Below, one piece after another: positions 35,601 to 45,039 of a stretch of 64,000 bases of DNA. A program made the position numbers and the translations under genes. Numbering within the stretch: the stretch's first letter is position 1; every line of letters starts with the position of its first letter. The stretch is taken from NCBI GenBank assembly GCA_964620125.1, contig CAZUGQ010000014.1, positions 1 through 64,000 on the forward strand, read 5' to 3'. Source of the stretch: OLB6 sp964620125 (GTDB lineage Bacteria > Bacteroidota > Ignavibacteria > Kapaibacteriales > Kapaibacteriaceae). The notes under the pieces are model-generated. The model saw nothing but the letters and a program-made list of their open reading frames with translations, did not search any database and was not told where the DNA came from.

Positions 35601-38600
35601 ATGACTCAACACTACGTTCGCGCATTCGGCATTGCTCTTGCTTTGGCTCTGTGTGCTGTTGTAGGAACGGCACAGAAGGTGGACAAGAATGTGCCCATGC
35701 CACAGATCATCAACGGATCGGTTGGAACGGAATTCTGGATTGCCATCCCTCCGAATGAGCTTAGCTCTGGCTACCCTGCTTTGTCTCTAGACGTGCAGGT
35801 TGCATCAGCCTACGACACGGAAATTGAGGTATGGGACGCTGCTACCGAGACGTCGTATAAACGACAAATCAAGGCTGGAGAGATCAGGGTTCTGTCCGAT
35901 GCCAATCGTGAAACGTTTTGGACGTGGGAAGTTCGTGAGTCAGAAACACCTGTGCGCAAGGCCATTCGCATCACGGCAAAGCACCCGATTTCTGTGTACG
36001 TGCTGAATGCCAAGTATCAGACGTCAGATGGTTACCTCGCCATCCCCTCTGTGGCCTTTGGGAAAAAGTATATCGCCACTTCGTACTACGACTTCGATGA
36101 AAAGCTTCCCAACAGACAGTGGTATTCTGGGTTTCTGGTCATTGCCAAGGAAGACAACACTATCATCAACATCCGCCTGCGCGGTGAAGGACAAGGCCTG
36201 GCCACCACGAAGGGCGGTAAGAACATCGGAGACAGCTGGCAGGTAAGCCTGCAGCGGGGTGACGTATATGCCGTAATGGGCAATGGACTAACAAGAGGCG
36301 TATTTGACCTTACCGGTAGCGAAGTCACCAGTAACGTACCCGTGGGCTTCATTTCTTTTCATTCGCGCACAAGCATGCCCAACTTGCTTCAGAACGGCAA
36401 TGGCAGGGATCACCTGTGTGAAATGACGCCACCGGTAGATACGTGGGGCAAACGATACGTTTCCGTTGAGTACATGCGGGCAGGAACAAACCCGAATGGG
36501 AAAGGTGATGTGTTTCGGGTGATAGCTTCGCAGGACAACACGGCTTGGACGCTGAAATTTTATGACAAGACAACGAAACGGTTGCTTGGCAACTCCGGTG
36601 GTAAGCTGAACGCCGGACAGTTTGCTGACCTTGCCCAGAGCACAGTGCCAACAACGCTCACGCATGGATACAGCGTATGGGAAGCGGATAAACCAATCTT
36701 CGTGATGCAGTATGCCTGCTCCGCGAATTTTGATGGCGATGATTTGCACGACCCATTCATGATCAACGTGGTGCCTCAGGAACAATTCATTCCTAACACC
36801 ATTTTTCAATCTCCAACGACGCCCGATTTTTCGATACACAAGCTTAACCTGATCGTTTGGGCCGACACTGCCGACCCTAACTACGTCGATAATCTAAAGT
36901 CACTGAAGATTGACGGGCAGACCGTGTGGGATCATCCCAAGAGTATCAACCCCACGCTCTTGAACAACCACATGGGGAAGAATCTTCACTGGGTGACCAT
37001 TGACTTTCAAAGCTCGGCAGCAGCCCATACCATCAGTGGTAATGGCAAGGTAAAGTTCGGTGGTTACATCTTTGGATTCGGGCAGGTGAACTCCTATGGA
37101 TGGCCTGCTGCGTCGGGATTCCGCCCAACTATCGCTGTTGACACATTGCCTCCGCTGTTAACCTTCACTGAAGATTGCGGCGATTTTGAGTTTGAGGCAA
37201 CGGAACTCCGCAATATTCCAGATCCTCCGTTGCCCGAACCAAAAGACACTGACCAGGTTGAAACTGGCATCTACCTTATTGATACCGTATTTGGAGAAAA
37301 CAACCGCAACTATCGACTTGTACACCTAACAAGTGAGCCACCAATAACACGGGACCCGCCCTTTTATCGCTACAAGTTCCGGTGGGAAGTAATTGACAAA
37401 ACCAAGGATGCGTATTGCGTGTTTGACGTTTACGATTGGGCCGGTAACTACACTCGCGATACCATCTGGTACTTTGCGCCCAAGCTTGAATTCATACCAC
37501 CAGTGTTGGACTTTGGGAAACTGCGGCTTGGTGGCAGCCGAACACTTCCATTGCAGATTTTCAACCGATCTGGCGAGACCATTCAGCTAACTACCTCTAA
37601 CGTTCTGTTGGGCACCTATTTCCGTATTGTATCTGGCGGCTTACCACCAGTTGTTGATCTTGCCGATGGCCAGTCCATTACGCTGACCCTTGAATACACA
37701 GGCACACGCGAAACATCGAATGTGCAATCCGACAAAGACAGGGACACGGTTGAGATCGTAACCACCTGCGCTCCCTTCCGACTTCCGATGATTGGAGTGG
37801 CTGCTATACCAAGAATCGAAGTTGATGACTTCGATGCCGGCGTAGTAGGGGTTAACCAACGTACCTGCAAGGGCACAGGTATCCGCGTACATAACCCAGG
37901 CTCCGACACCTTGGTTGTTTCCGCGATAACAGGCTTTGCAGGAACCAACTTTACTGTTTCGAATCCTACAACGCCTCCAGTGCCATTCATTGTACTGCCA
38001 GGTGGAACGGTGTTCGTTACTGAGATCTGCTACGAACGCAGTAGCGTTGGGCAAGACAGTATCGACGTGACGTTCGAGAATAATGGGGATGGACCAGACA
38101 GTATCTCCACATGGATCGGCGAAACTCAGAGTCCAGGACCGTTCATCAGCGGCTATGACTGGTTTCAACGGAGAGTAAACACGCTGCATCAAGGGCTTAT
38201 CTACGTTAAAAACACGGGCAACCAGCCACTTACGCTCACCGACGTTACCTTCCTCGACGGAAGCAAGTACTACCCCGCAGGAAGTACAGATGCGAACTTC
38301 GTTTTCAAGATCAACGGACTACTCTACAATGGCAACCCGGCAACAAATGTGTCGCTAGCTAATGGCGATTCCGTAACGGTTGTTGTGCAATTCCGTCCTG
38401 CAGCACGCCAGGTATACTCGGAAACCATTCGTCCTGTGTGGCTCGAAGCCGAAGCGGCAGAACGGACAGCCAAGCTGGAAGGTGTGGGGATCCTCCCTAC
38501 AATCACCACGCAAGGTGCAACGATGACGTGTGCCGAAACCCCCGAAGGTGTAGGTGCAACGCGTGACTTGGTTATTACCAACGATGGCAACATGGATCTT

Positions 38601-39986
38601 ACCTGCAGCGTGCAGTTTGCTGCGGGAACTGATCCACAATGGCAATGGGGAGCACCGCCGCCACCTCCTACCTTTACCGTTTCACACATTCCAGGTTCGA
38701 ATACGGTGCGCTTCCCGGTTGTATTTACTCGCGGAAATGGGAACAACGGAGGCAGTGCCCTCACCATCAACATTCTGCACGATGCGATCCCAGGGAATGG
38801 CCTGGACACTGGAATCTCCTCGCCCGCAACGGCAACAGAAGAATTTACTGTAGGCGGGTGCACCGGACCAGATATCACTGTAACGAACATTGACTTCGGT
38901 AGACTCCTCGCAAACTGCGAAGCACCAACACAGGAGTTCGTAATTACCAACACTGGTGGTGGAACCACTGCACTGGAGATCCGTGATCTTCAGATCGTTG
39001 GTCCTGACGCAGCAGCCTTCCAGATCATCAACATCATTGATCCACTGGGAGCGCCAGCAACACTTCCGGTATTCGTGCCAGCACAGCTTTCCATCAGAGT
39101 TGTGGTTCGCTTCACCCCAACGGAACCAAATGCTGCACCGTGGGCTGATCGCACGTATAATGCTCGTGTTCATGTGCGCAACTACGAAGAAGGGGATCAG
39201 AACGAGCTTCGTCCGGACACGTATGCCGAGCTCACAGGGGTTGGCTTCGTGTTACCTTTCTCGTTTGCCTTGACCAACAACAAGAGCGGTCAGACGGTAA
39301 ACCCCGAGACAGACTCTGACATAACATTCGCAGTTGCTGGAGACGCTCAGCAATGGGCTCGGGCTGGAGTTACACAATTCACAGCCGACGTGATCTACGA
39401 AACCCTTTCATTCAGCTATACCCCGGGGTCAGTCACTAAAGGTGCTCTACCAGCTGACTGGACGATTAGCGAACCCGTCCGCACACAAATTGACAACGTG
39501 CGGTCGCGCCTAAGCTTCACAGCAAGTGGCACTACTCCGATTCCAGGAAATGGAACACTCTTCACTTTCCGCGGCACACTTCTCCTTGGCCCGAACTTCG
39601 ACCAAGCACAAAATCTCGAGGTTGACCTAAAGCGTCCATGCCTGATAGTGTCTACCACCGGCTCTACCACAGAAATTGTGAATTGTGCTCTTACCAAACG
39701 AGTCATCTCGTTGGGTTCTGCCCAATTCTCTCTAAAACCGCCAACGCCAAACCCCGCTTCGTCCGATGTGGTTCACTTGGACTTTGGAATAGGCATTCAA
39801 GCTCCGGCACGGATCGATGTGGTGAGCACCAGTGGCGACGTAGTGGCTACCCTCGTGAATTCACGCCTGGACGACGGTGAATACAGCCTGTCCTTCCCAG
39901 CCTCGTCCCTACCAAACGGAACCTACTTCATTCGCCTCACCTGTGCCGACTATTCTGCTAGCCAGAGACTGGTTGTTTCCCAGTAA
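35601..39986 (+). CDS. Large secreted protein: IgGFc-binding domain, Hydin-like domains, T9SS-type sorting domain
   Basis: 1461 residues. Signal peptide 1-24 (IALALALCAVVGTAQ). Residues about 40-500 match the IgGFc-binding N-terminal domain layout: GTEFWIAIPP, KHPISVYVLNAKYQTSDGYLA, SYYDF, SGFLVIAKEDNT, and DTWGKRYVSVEYM. From about 635 come three or more ASPM/SPD-2/Hydin-type Ig-like domains (PPVLDFGKLRLGG, GVVGVNQRTCKGTGIRV, ITVTNIDFGRLLANCEAP). The last 85 residues are a sorting domain: PTPNPASSDVVHLDF, ARIDVVSTSGDV, LPNGTYFIRL, ending RLVVSQ. GGAGG precedes the ATG. Likely delivered to the cell surface; ligand unknown. Confidence 0.88.
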   Translation: MTQHYVRAFGIALALALCAVVGTAQKVDKNVPMPQIINGSVGTEFWIAIPPNELSSGYPALSLDVQVASAYDTEIEVWDAATETSYKRQIKAGEIRVLSDANRETFWTWEVRESETPVRKAIRITAKHPISVYVLNAKYQTSDGYLAIPSVAFGKKYIATSYYDFDEKLPNRQWYSGFLVIAKEDNTIINIRLRGEGQGLATTKGGKNIGDSWQVSLQRGDVYAVMGNGLTRGVFDLTGSEVTSNVPVGFISFHSRTSMPNLLQNGNGRDHLCEMTPPVDTWGKRYVSVEYMRAGTNPNGKGDVFRVIASQDNTAWTLKFYDKTTKRLLGNSGGKLNAGQFADLAQSTVPTTLTHGYSVWEADKPIFVMQYACSANFDGDDLHDPFMINVVPQEQFIPNTIFQSPTTPDFSIHKLNLIVWADTADPNYVDNLKSLKIDGQTVWDHPKSINPTLLNNHMGKNLHWVTIDFQSSAAAHTISGNGKVKFGGYIFGFGQVNSYGWPAASGFRPTIAVDTLPPLLTFTEDCGDFEFEATELRNIPDPPLPEPKDTDQVETGIYLIDTVFGENNRNYRLVHLTSEPPITRDPPFYRYKFRWEVIDKTKDAYCVFDVYDWAGNYTRDTIWYFAPKLEFIPPVLDFGKLRLGGSRTLPLQIFNRSGETIQLTTSNVLLGTYFRIVSGGLPPVVDLADGQSITLTLEYTGTRETSNVQSDKDRDTVEIVTTCAPFRLPMIGVAAIPRIEVDDFDAGVVGVNQRTCKGTGIRVHNPGSDTLVVSAITGFAGTNFTVSNPTTPPVPFIVLPGGTVFVTEICYERSSVGQDSIDVTFENNGDGPDSISTWIGETQSPGPFISGYDWFQRRVNTLHQGLIYVKNTGNQPLTLTDVTFLDGSKYYPAGSTDANFVFKINGLLYNGNPATNVSLANGDSVTVVVQFRPAARQVYSETIRPVWLEAEAAERTAKLEGVGILPTITTQGATMTCAETPEGVGATRDLVITNDGNMDLTCSVQFAAGTDPQWQWGAPPPPPTFTVSHIPGSNTVRFPVVFTRGNGNNGGSALTINILHDAIPGNGLDTGISSPATATEEFTVGGCTGPDITVTNIDFGRLLANCEAPTQEFVITNTGGGTTALEIRDLQIVGPDAAAFQIINIIDPLGAPATLPVFVPAQLSIRVVVRFTPTEPNAAPWADRTYNARVHVRNYEEGDQNELRPDTYAELTGVGFVLPFSFALTNNKSGQTVNPETDSDITFAVAGDAQQWARAGVTQFTADVIYETLSFSYTPGSVTKGALPADWTISEPVRTQIDNVRSRLSFTASGTTPIPGNGTLFTFRGTLLLGPNFDQAQNLEVDLKRPCLIVSTTGSTTEIVNCALTKRVISLGSAQFSLKPPTPNPASSDVVHLDFGIGIQAPARIDVVSTSGDVVATLVNSRLDDGEYSLSFPASSLPNGTYFIRLTCADYSASQRLVVSQ

Positions 39987-40010
39987 TCTGGCACGACCAT
40001 TGACTCAACC

Positions 40011-40043
40011 AGGGGCCCGCATCGCCGGGCCCCTTCCGTTTTC
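40011..40043 (+). terminator. Terminator after the 1461-aa protein gene
   Basis: Perfect 9-bp stem AGGGGCCCG (40011-40019) and CGGGCCCCT (40026-40034), 6-base loop, followed by a weak T-run (TCCGTTTTC). It lies 25 bases after the stop codon. Confidence 0.75.
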
Positions 40044-40088
40044 TAAGAGGGTGTTGTTGGGCACGGAATGGCAATGCCAACGTTTGGG

Positions 40089-40119
40089 TTGCACGCTACA
40101 GGCCTTCTACATACTTTTG
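40089..40119 (+). promoter_or_regulatory. Bacteroidota-type promoter
   Basis: TTG (40089-40091), 20-base spacer, TACTTTTG (40112-40119), the same arrangement as at rplM. It drives the small gene starting at 40141. Confidence 0.68.
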
Positions 40120-40140
40120 TCATGGCAACATGCATCTAGC

Positions 40141-40647
40141 ATGCAAAGAAAGCTGCATCATATCGCTCGGCCAGTGCTGGCCACCTTTTTCACGGTTGTG
40201 TTCCTCATGATCGCGGCGGGAGAGGTGTTTGCTGATAAGAGTCGGAAAGCCCCTTCCAAAACATCGTCCGTGCCAGCAACACTCACATCACCTGCACTTA
40301 CCGCTGCCGAGGTTGTTGTAAACGCCATGGGCCAAAGGGCAGCAACAAAGTCCGCCAAGGTGAATGTTGCCAACGACACGTCCAAGACGGAGAGCCGCAT
40401 CATCTCTGTAAGAGCCACACCCGATGTTCTGCAGGCGAAGGTTGATTTGGCAACAGACCAACAGCAAGTGGATCTGGCCATCTTCAACATGCTTGGCAAG
40501 AGGATGACTGACGTGTATCGTGGCCCTGCTTCCAAGGGTGAGCACGAGTACACCACCTCGATCTCCGATCTGCCCGAAGGCGTGTACATCTGTATTCTGC
40601 AAGGCTCCAACTTCCGTCGTGCCGAGAAGTTCTACCTGAGCCGTTAG
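40141..40647 (+). CDS. Minimal secreted protein with T9SS-type sorting domain
   Basis: 168 residues from the ATG at 40141, which sits about 15 bases after the predicted transcript start; the open frame extends upstream through the terminator and promoter, which I reject. Signal peptide (ATFFTVVFLMIAAG, end near VFA), a Ser/Thr/Ala/Lys-rich linker, then a sorting domain from about residue 85: SVRATPDVLQAKVDL, VDLAIFNMLGKRMTDVY, LPEGVYICILQG, ending KFYLSR. There is no other domain, so it resembles the 184-aa protein at 23278. The linker includes a window-wide AAGGGGCT motif copy. Confidence 0.75.
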   Translation: MQRKLHHIARPVLATFFTVVFLMIAAGEVFADKSRKAPSKTSSVPATLTSPALTAAEVVVNAMGQRAATKSAKVNVANDTSKTESRIISVRATPDVLQAKVDLATDQQQVDLAIFNMLGKRMTDVYRGPASKGEHEYTTSISDLPEGVYICILQGSNFRRAEKFYLSR

Positions 40648-40671
40648 GCAGCACCACTTTTTCAGGTTTAC

Positions 40672-41805
40672 GTGAAATTCTCCACCAAGGCCATTCATGT
40701 TGGTCAGGAGCCGGATCAGCTTACCGGTTCCGTAACGGTTCCTATCTACCAAACGTCTACCTACGCACAGGAAGCTATCGACAAGCATAAGGGTTGGGAA
40801 TACGCGCGGACGCAGAACCCCACCCGGTCTCGCTGGGAGCGCAACCTTGCTGCGATGGAAGGGGGCTTGGATGCAGCAGCCTTTGCAAGTGGATCCGCAG
40901 CCATCGATGCCGTGATGCGCCTACTGAATGCCGGAGATCATGTAATCATGGCCGAAGACATGTACGGCGGAACCTACCGGCTTGCCACCAAAGTGCTTGA
41001 GCGATTCGGGTTGAGTTTCTCGTTTGTAGACATGCGAGATGTACAGAACGTACGCACTGCAGTGCGTACGAACACTCGCATGATCTATTCGGAAACCCCT
41101 ACAAATCCGATGATGACGATCACTGATCTCGCAGCAATAGCGGCTCTTGCAACCGAGATCGGTGCCCTGTTTGTTGTAGACAATACGTTTGCCTCCCCAT
41201 TTCTGCAACGCCCCCATGAGTTCGGAGCACACATCGTAGTACACAGCGCAACCAAATATCTTGGTGGGCATAGTGATCTTGTGCACGGCATCGTTAGTAC
41301 CAACAATTCCGCAATCGCTGAACAACTGCACTTCATCCAAAATGCTGTAGGTGCCGTACCCGGGCCATTCGAATGCTGGCTGTGCTTACGATCAGCATCC
41401 ACCCTGCACCTACGCATGGAGCGCCACTGTGCAAACGCTCAGGCTATTGCAGAGTGGTTATCCGCAAGGACCGATATACCTGCCGTTCATTACCCAGGTC
41501 TAACAACTCACCCACAGCATGCCCTGGCTGCTCGGCAGATGGATGGGTTCGGGGGCATGATCAGTGTTGAACTTGGTTCGCTGGAACGTGCCATGGACTT
41601 TACGTCGAGAGTAAAACTCTTCGTACTTGCCGAAAGCCTAGGAGGTGTAGAATCCCTGATCTGCCATCCTGTAAGCATGACGCATGGTAGCGTTCCCGCC
41701 GAACAACGAGAGCGCCTTGGCATCACCAGTGGGCTTGTTCGGCTCAGCGTTGGAGTCGAAGATCTTGGCGACCTTCTGGCCGACCTTGATCAGGCACTCT
41801 CCTAA
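40672..41805 (+). CDS. Trans-sulfuration family PLP enzyme (cystathionine gamma-synthase/lyase type)
   Basis: 377 residues with a GTG start 24 bases after the preceding stop. Cys/Met metabolism PLP family: GSVTVPIYQTSTY, YARTQNPTRSRWERNLAAMEGG, DMYGGTYRL, YSETPTNPMM, VVDNTFASP, and the PLP lysine at 195 in HSATKYLGGHSD. Near the C-terminus ESLGGVESLICHPVSMTH is typical. The family covers cystathionine synthase, cystathionine lyase, homocysteine and methionine enzymes; I cannot choose from sequence alone. Ends 51 bases before the oppositely oriented PaaN-type gene. Confidence 0.9.
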   Translation: MKFSTKAIHVGQEPDQLTGSVTVPIYQTSTYAQEAIDKHKGWEYARTQNPTRSRWERNLAAMEGGLDAAAFASGSAAIDAVMRLLNAGDHVIMAEDMYGGTYRLATKVLERFGLSFSFVDMRDVQNVRTAVRTNTRMIYSETPTNPMMTITDLAAIAALATEIGALFVVDNTFASPFLQRPHEFGAHIVVHSATKYLGGHSDLVHGIVSTNNSAIAEQLHFIQNAVGAVPGPFECWLCLRSASTLHLRMERHCANAQAIAEWLSARTDIPAVHYPGLTTHPQHALAARQMDGFGGMISVELGSLERAMDFTSRVKLFVLAESLGGVESLICHPVSMTHGSVPAEQRERLGITSGLVRLSVGVEDLGDLLADLDQALS

Positions 41806-41856
41806 GCTGGTTCATGCCACACATAGTCCCAAGAACACTGCCAGAATCAGTTGCGA

Positions 41857-43545
41857 TCACAGGCCTGCAGTTACTTGCTCCCGCACACCTACAACGTTGT
41901 ATCGGTTGGAAACAAAACTCAGGTCTGCAAAGGTGGCTGTTCCTGCAGGATTTGCTCCGGTGCCATGAAAGTCTGAGAATGCCGCAGACTGATTCACCCA
42001 CACCATGCTATCGAAGTTGAAGGCAACAGGCGCACCTGCCCGCACGATCGCCTGCTCAGCCTTTCGCACATTGTCCGAATTCGTGGTATACACCAGAACC
42101 GTGAGTGCACCGTGTTCGCGGACACTTTTTGCAACAAGCGTAACGGCTTCGTCGAACGAGCCGGTGAGAACAACGAAGCTTATCGGGCCGAACCATTCGC
42201 GTGCAAAGATTTCTTCCTGCGTGGCATCCGTTAGTAATACGAGCGGAGATGCCGTGCGAGCCATCTCGAAGCCGGGCTGCATGATGGGAGCACTTTCGCG
42301 AATCACCGATGCAGACAATGACCGTGCCTCTTGTATTCGCTGGATTGTTGCCGAATTCTGTATAGTGCCAAGAGTTCCAGGTCCTGCTTTTTCATTGCCC
42401 ACTAGCGCATCAATGCGTTCAACCAGTCTGGCAACAACATCCTGTGCAGGCATTACAGAGCCCCCTACCATCACTCCTCCGGAAGGAATGAAGATGTTTT
42501 GCGGAGCCGTGCACATCTGGCCTGAATAGAGGCACAGAGAGAATGCAAGGTTGTCCAGCGCCTTGTCCAAATCAGACACGCTCTCGATGATCACGCAGTT
42601 CACGCCAGCCTTTTCCGAGAATACGATCTTGCCGGAGGCAGCAGCTTCGGCTTCCACTCGTTTGCCAAAGGCTGGACCACCAGTGTAATCAATCAACTGA
42701 ATGGAAGGGTGCTGAACCAGTTCGAGAGCAATGGGGTTCTCGAGAGTGTCAACGGCAAGCTGAACCACATGCGGGTCCAAGCCAGCATCTGCCAGCGTTG
42801 CCTGGATTTCTGCAACCACGATTGCAATGGGCAGCACAGCTCCGGGGTGTGCCTTAACAATCACGCTGTTGCCCGTAACCATGCCAGCGAACATCCCTGG
42901 AACATTGTTCCATACGGGAAATGTGCTACAACCGATTACAAGGTTTACCCCTTTCGGAACGATATGATATCGTTTGTCGATACTCACATCCGTTTTGCCC
43001 ATCGGCTTCGTCCACCGCACGGAATCAACAAACGTCTGTTGCGCCAGCAACCCCATGGCCGTTGCCTCCAATGCGCGGTCGAAAGCATGTGGTCCGCTAG
43101 ACTGGAATGCCATAACAAAACCTTGACCGGTTGTATGCATGGTAGCATACCCGATTTCAAAGAACCGTTTTGATGCGCTTTCCAGCGCCTCCACCAGTAC
43201 ACCTGCCCTCTCTACCGGCTGCAATCGTTGCCAGGCTTCCTGTGCGTTGGAGGCTTGCGTTACCAAGGCATGTACTGGCGTATACGGATAGGTAACGCCC
43301 AGTGTAAATCCCCACGGTGATGCCTCGTTGCCAACCCAACCCGTCGAGCCAGCTTGCAGCAGTCCATCAAATCTCTTGTTCAAGCACGATTCGAATGCAG
43401 CCTGACCATCTGCATTTGCCGTTTCGCCATAGATCTTTCCTGAAGGGGGCTCTGGCCAGTGTGCAAAAAACGTTCGTTGTCGATTTGCCTCCATGGCTGC
43501 ATGAAGGGTTTGTGCGTGCTGTTCTGCGAGGCTGGATGGTGACAT
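41857..43545 (-). CDS. paaN: PaaN-type aldehyde dehydrogenase
   Basis: 562 residues. Aldehyde dehydrogenase superfamily, best match in my memory to PaaN of phenylacetate degradation: GWVGNEASPWGFTLGVTYP, IGYATMHTTGQGFVMAFQSSGPHA, VVPKGVNLVIGCSTFPVWNN, and the catalytic-Cys region LYSGQMCTAPQN; the Glu partner is in FSEKAGVNC. PaaN-type domains oxidise the aldehyde produced by ring opening of the phenylacetyl-CoA path. No other paa gene is within the window, so the real substrate may differ. Confidence 0.85.
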   Translation of the reverse strand: MSPSSLAEQHAQTLHAAMEANRQRTFFAHWPEPPSGKIYGETANADGQAAFESCLNKRFDGLLQAGSTGWVGNEASPWGFTLGVTYPYTPVHALVTQASNAQEAWQRLQPVERAGVLVEALESASKRFFEIGYATMHTTGQGFVMAFQSSGPHAFDRALEATAMGLLAQQTFVDSVRWTKPMGKTDVSIDKRYHIVPKGVNLVIGCSTFPVWNNVPGMFAGMVTGNSVIVKAHPGAVLPIAIVVAEIQATLADAGLDPHVVQLAVDTLENPIALELVQHPSIQLIDYTGGPAFGKRVEAEAAASGKIVFSEKAGVNCVIIESVSDLDKALDNLAFSLCLYSGQMCTAPQNIFIPSGGVMVGGSVMPAQDVVARLVERIDALVGNEKAGPGTLGTIQNSATIQRIQEARSLSASVIRESAPIMQPGFEMARTASPLVLLTDATQEEIFAREWFGPISFVVLTGSFDEAVTLVAKSVREHGALTVLVYTTNSDNVRKAEQAIVRAGAPVAFNFDSMVWVNQSAAFSDFHGTGANPAGTATFADLSFVSNRYNVVGVREQVTAGL

Positions 43546-43618
43546 ACTGTGTGTGGTAGGTTTTAGAGACAGACAACATCTCCGCCGCGTACTGCTTTGT
43601 GCACAGACAGGCGGTCAG

Positions 43619-45028
43619 CTAAAAACGATAGGTTACCGACGCAACTGGCAACTGCGTTCCAGGTGCCAGGTTGTTGGCCATGAACGGTGCCAATGGGTTG
43701 ATGAGTAAGTCCAACTTCCCCATCAGCGATCCATCGGACGACGGTGACGCCAAGGCCAGTCCAAGCATAAATCCTGCAAGTGAGGTCCCATAAATCAGTG
43801 GTGTAGCACCTTCCTCAAGGTTCGTTAAAGAGGCAACGCCAAAACCAACCAAGGTTCCTGCGATGGATCCTAGTATCATGCCGGTGCCGTCGGAGGTCCG
43901 GAAGTCCTGACTTTTCACCAACTGCAAACCACCATACATCCCCAATGCTGTTGTTGCCAAACCAACGGCTGGCAACCAGATGGAAGGTTCGTCAACAAAC
44001 GGCAACACTGTGAAGTACGGTAAGGCTGCTCCGTACAAGCTGGTGAGTGTATATGCCGTGGCATCACCAAGTGTGAAGTGATAGTGATCGGCTAGTTTGT
44101 CGCCGACTACAATCCCTGCAACGGCTCCTGCAAGGCCAAGACCTGAGGCAAGGCGGACGGCAACATCGCTCACATGGTTAAGGTCGCTTAACGCAATCGC
44201 TGCCAGTTCTCCGCCAATCACACTACCGAAAAACGCGGTGCTGGTTATGGCACCTGCCCTCCCGGCCGACATGGTTGTATTGGCCGCATGCACAAATCCA
44301 GCCACAGCTTCGGTTACTCCAACCGCCGCTGCAAGGGCAAACGGAACGTTGTAGCTTGGTGCCTCGGAACCAAACAGTAAGCCAGTAATCATGAGGCCAT
44401 GGCCTAGTCCCTGAAACAATCCACTCAAGGCCATCTCTCGTGATGCATCAGAAACAGCAATCGAACTCGTTAGCACAGCTGGAATGGCAAAACCGATTCC
44501 GCCGCCAATGAAAAAGCTGGCCACAAAAGCTTCCGTTTCGGCATCAGCAGCGCTGACTATGAATGGTCCGTACACCATTCCCCATAAGGTGGTTCCAACC
44601 AGTAAACCAGTACGGCCGCTCTGCGGATCAGTGGTACCCTCGATCCGCGTTTCATTCCGAGCTTCTAGCGGAACAGGTTTGTGAACGATCGTGTCTAGGC
44701 CACTTTCCACGACAACTTTGTCAACCCTTTCGCGCAACTCAAGAACATCTGCAACGGAGATAGGGACGCGCTGACGTTCTCGGCCATCCCGGCGCTCATA
44801 GATAAACTCAAGCCAGTGTTGTCCTTCGGGGTTGCGAAACAGACTTGCCTCGACGAAACCGTTTTCAACGAGCAGAAAGTTGTGTTGCTCTTGTAGCTGC
44901 CTGGTAATCACGAACACCTTGCCGGTGCCGTCAAACGGTACCTGCACGTCCTGTGCACACGCCAGCAACGGCATGAACAGAAGAACAAGAACACTGTGAA
45001 CCACACACCGTGCAGGAAGCTTGTTCAT
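43619..45028 (-). CDS. Polytopic Gly/Ala-rich membrane protein of unknown function
   Basis: 469 residues from the ATG at 45028 (MNKLPARCVVHSVLVLLF), the first that gives a signal peptide (cleaved near CAQ) and does not run back into the alanine dehydrogenase gene. After about 130 residues of soluble-looking sequence there are many Gly/Ala-rich hydrophobic stretches (TSTAFFGSVIGGELAAIAL, GLGLAGAVAGIVVGD, LIYGTSLAGFMLGLALASP) resembling glycine-zipper helices, and a C-terminus ending VASVTYRF, which looks like an outer-membrane barrel end signal. I do not recognise the family. It starts 11 bases after ald. Confidence 0.65.
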   Translation of the reverse strand: MNKLPARCVVHSVLVLLFMPLLACAQDVQVPFDGTGKVFVITRQLQEQHNFLLVENGFVEASLFRNPEGQHWLEFIYERRDGRERQRVPISVADVLELRERVDKVVVESGLDTIVHKPVPLEARNETRIEGTTDPQSGRTGLLVGTTLWGMVYGPFIVSAADAETEAFVASFFIGGGIGFAIPAVLTSSIAVSDASREMALSGLFQGLGHGLMITGLLFGSEAPSYNVPFALAAAVGVTEAVAGFVHAANTTMSAGRAGAITSTAFFGSVIGGELAAIALSDLNHVSDVAVRLASGLGLAGAVAGIVVGDKLADHYHFTLGDATAYTLTSLYGAALPYFTVLPFVDEPSIWLPAVGLATTALGMYGGLQLVKSQDFRTSDGTGMILGSIAGTLVGFGVASLTNLEEGATPLIYGTSLAGFMLGLALASPSSDGSLMGKLDLLINPLAPFMANNLAPGTQLPVASVTYRF

Positions 45029-45039
45029 ACGATGGCTGG

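Noticed and set aside
43546..43618. Promoter for paaN
   Set aside because: No TAnnTTTG or other convincing element could be seen in these 73 bases.
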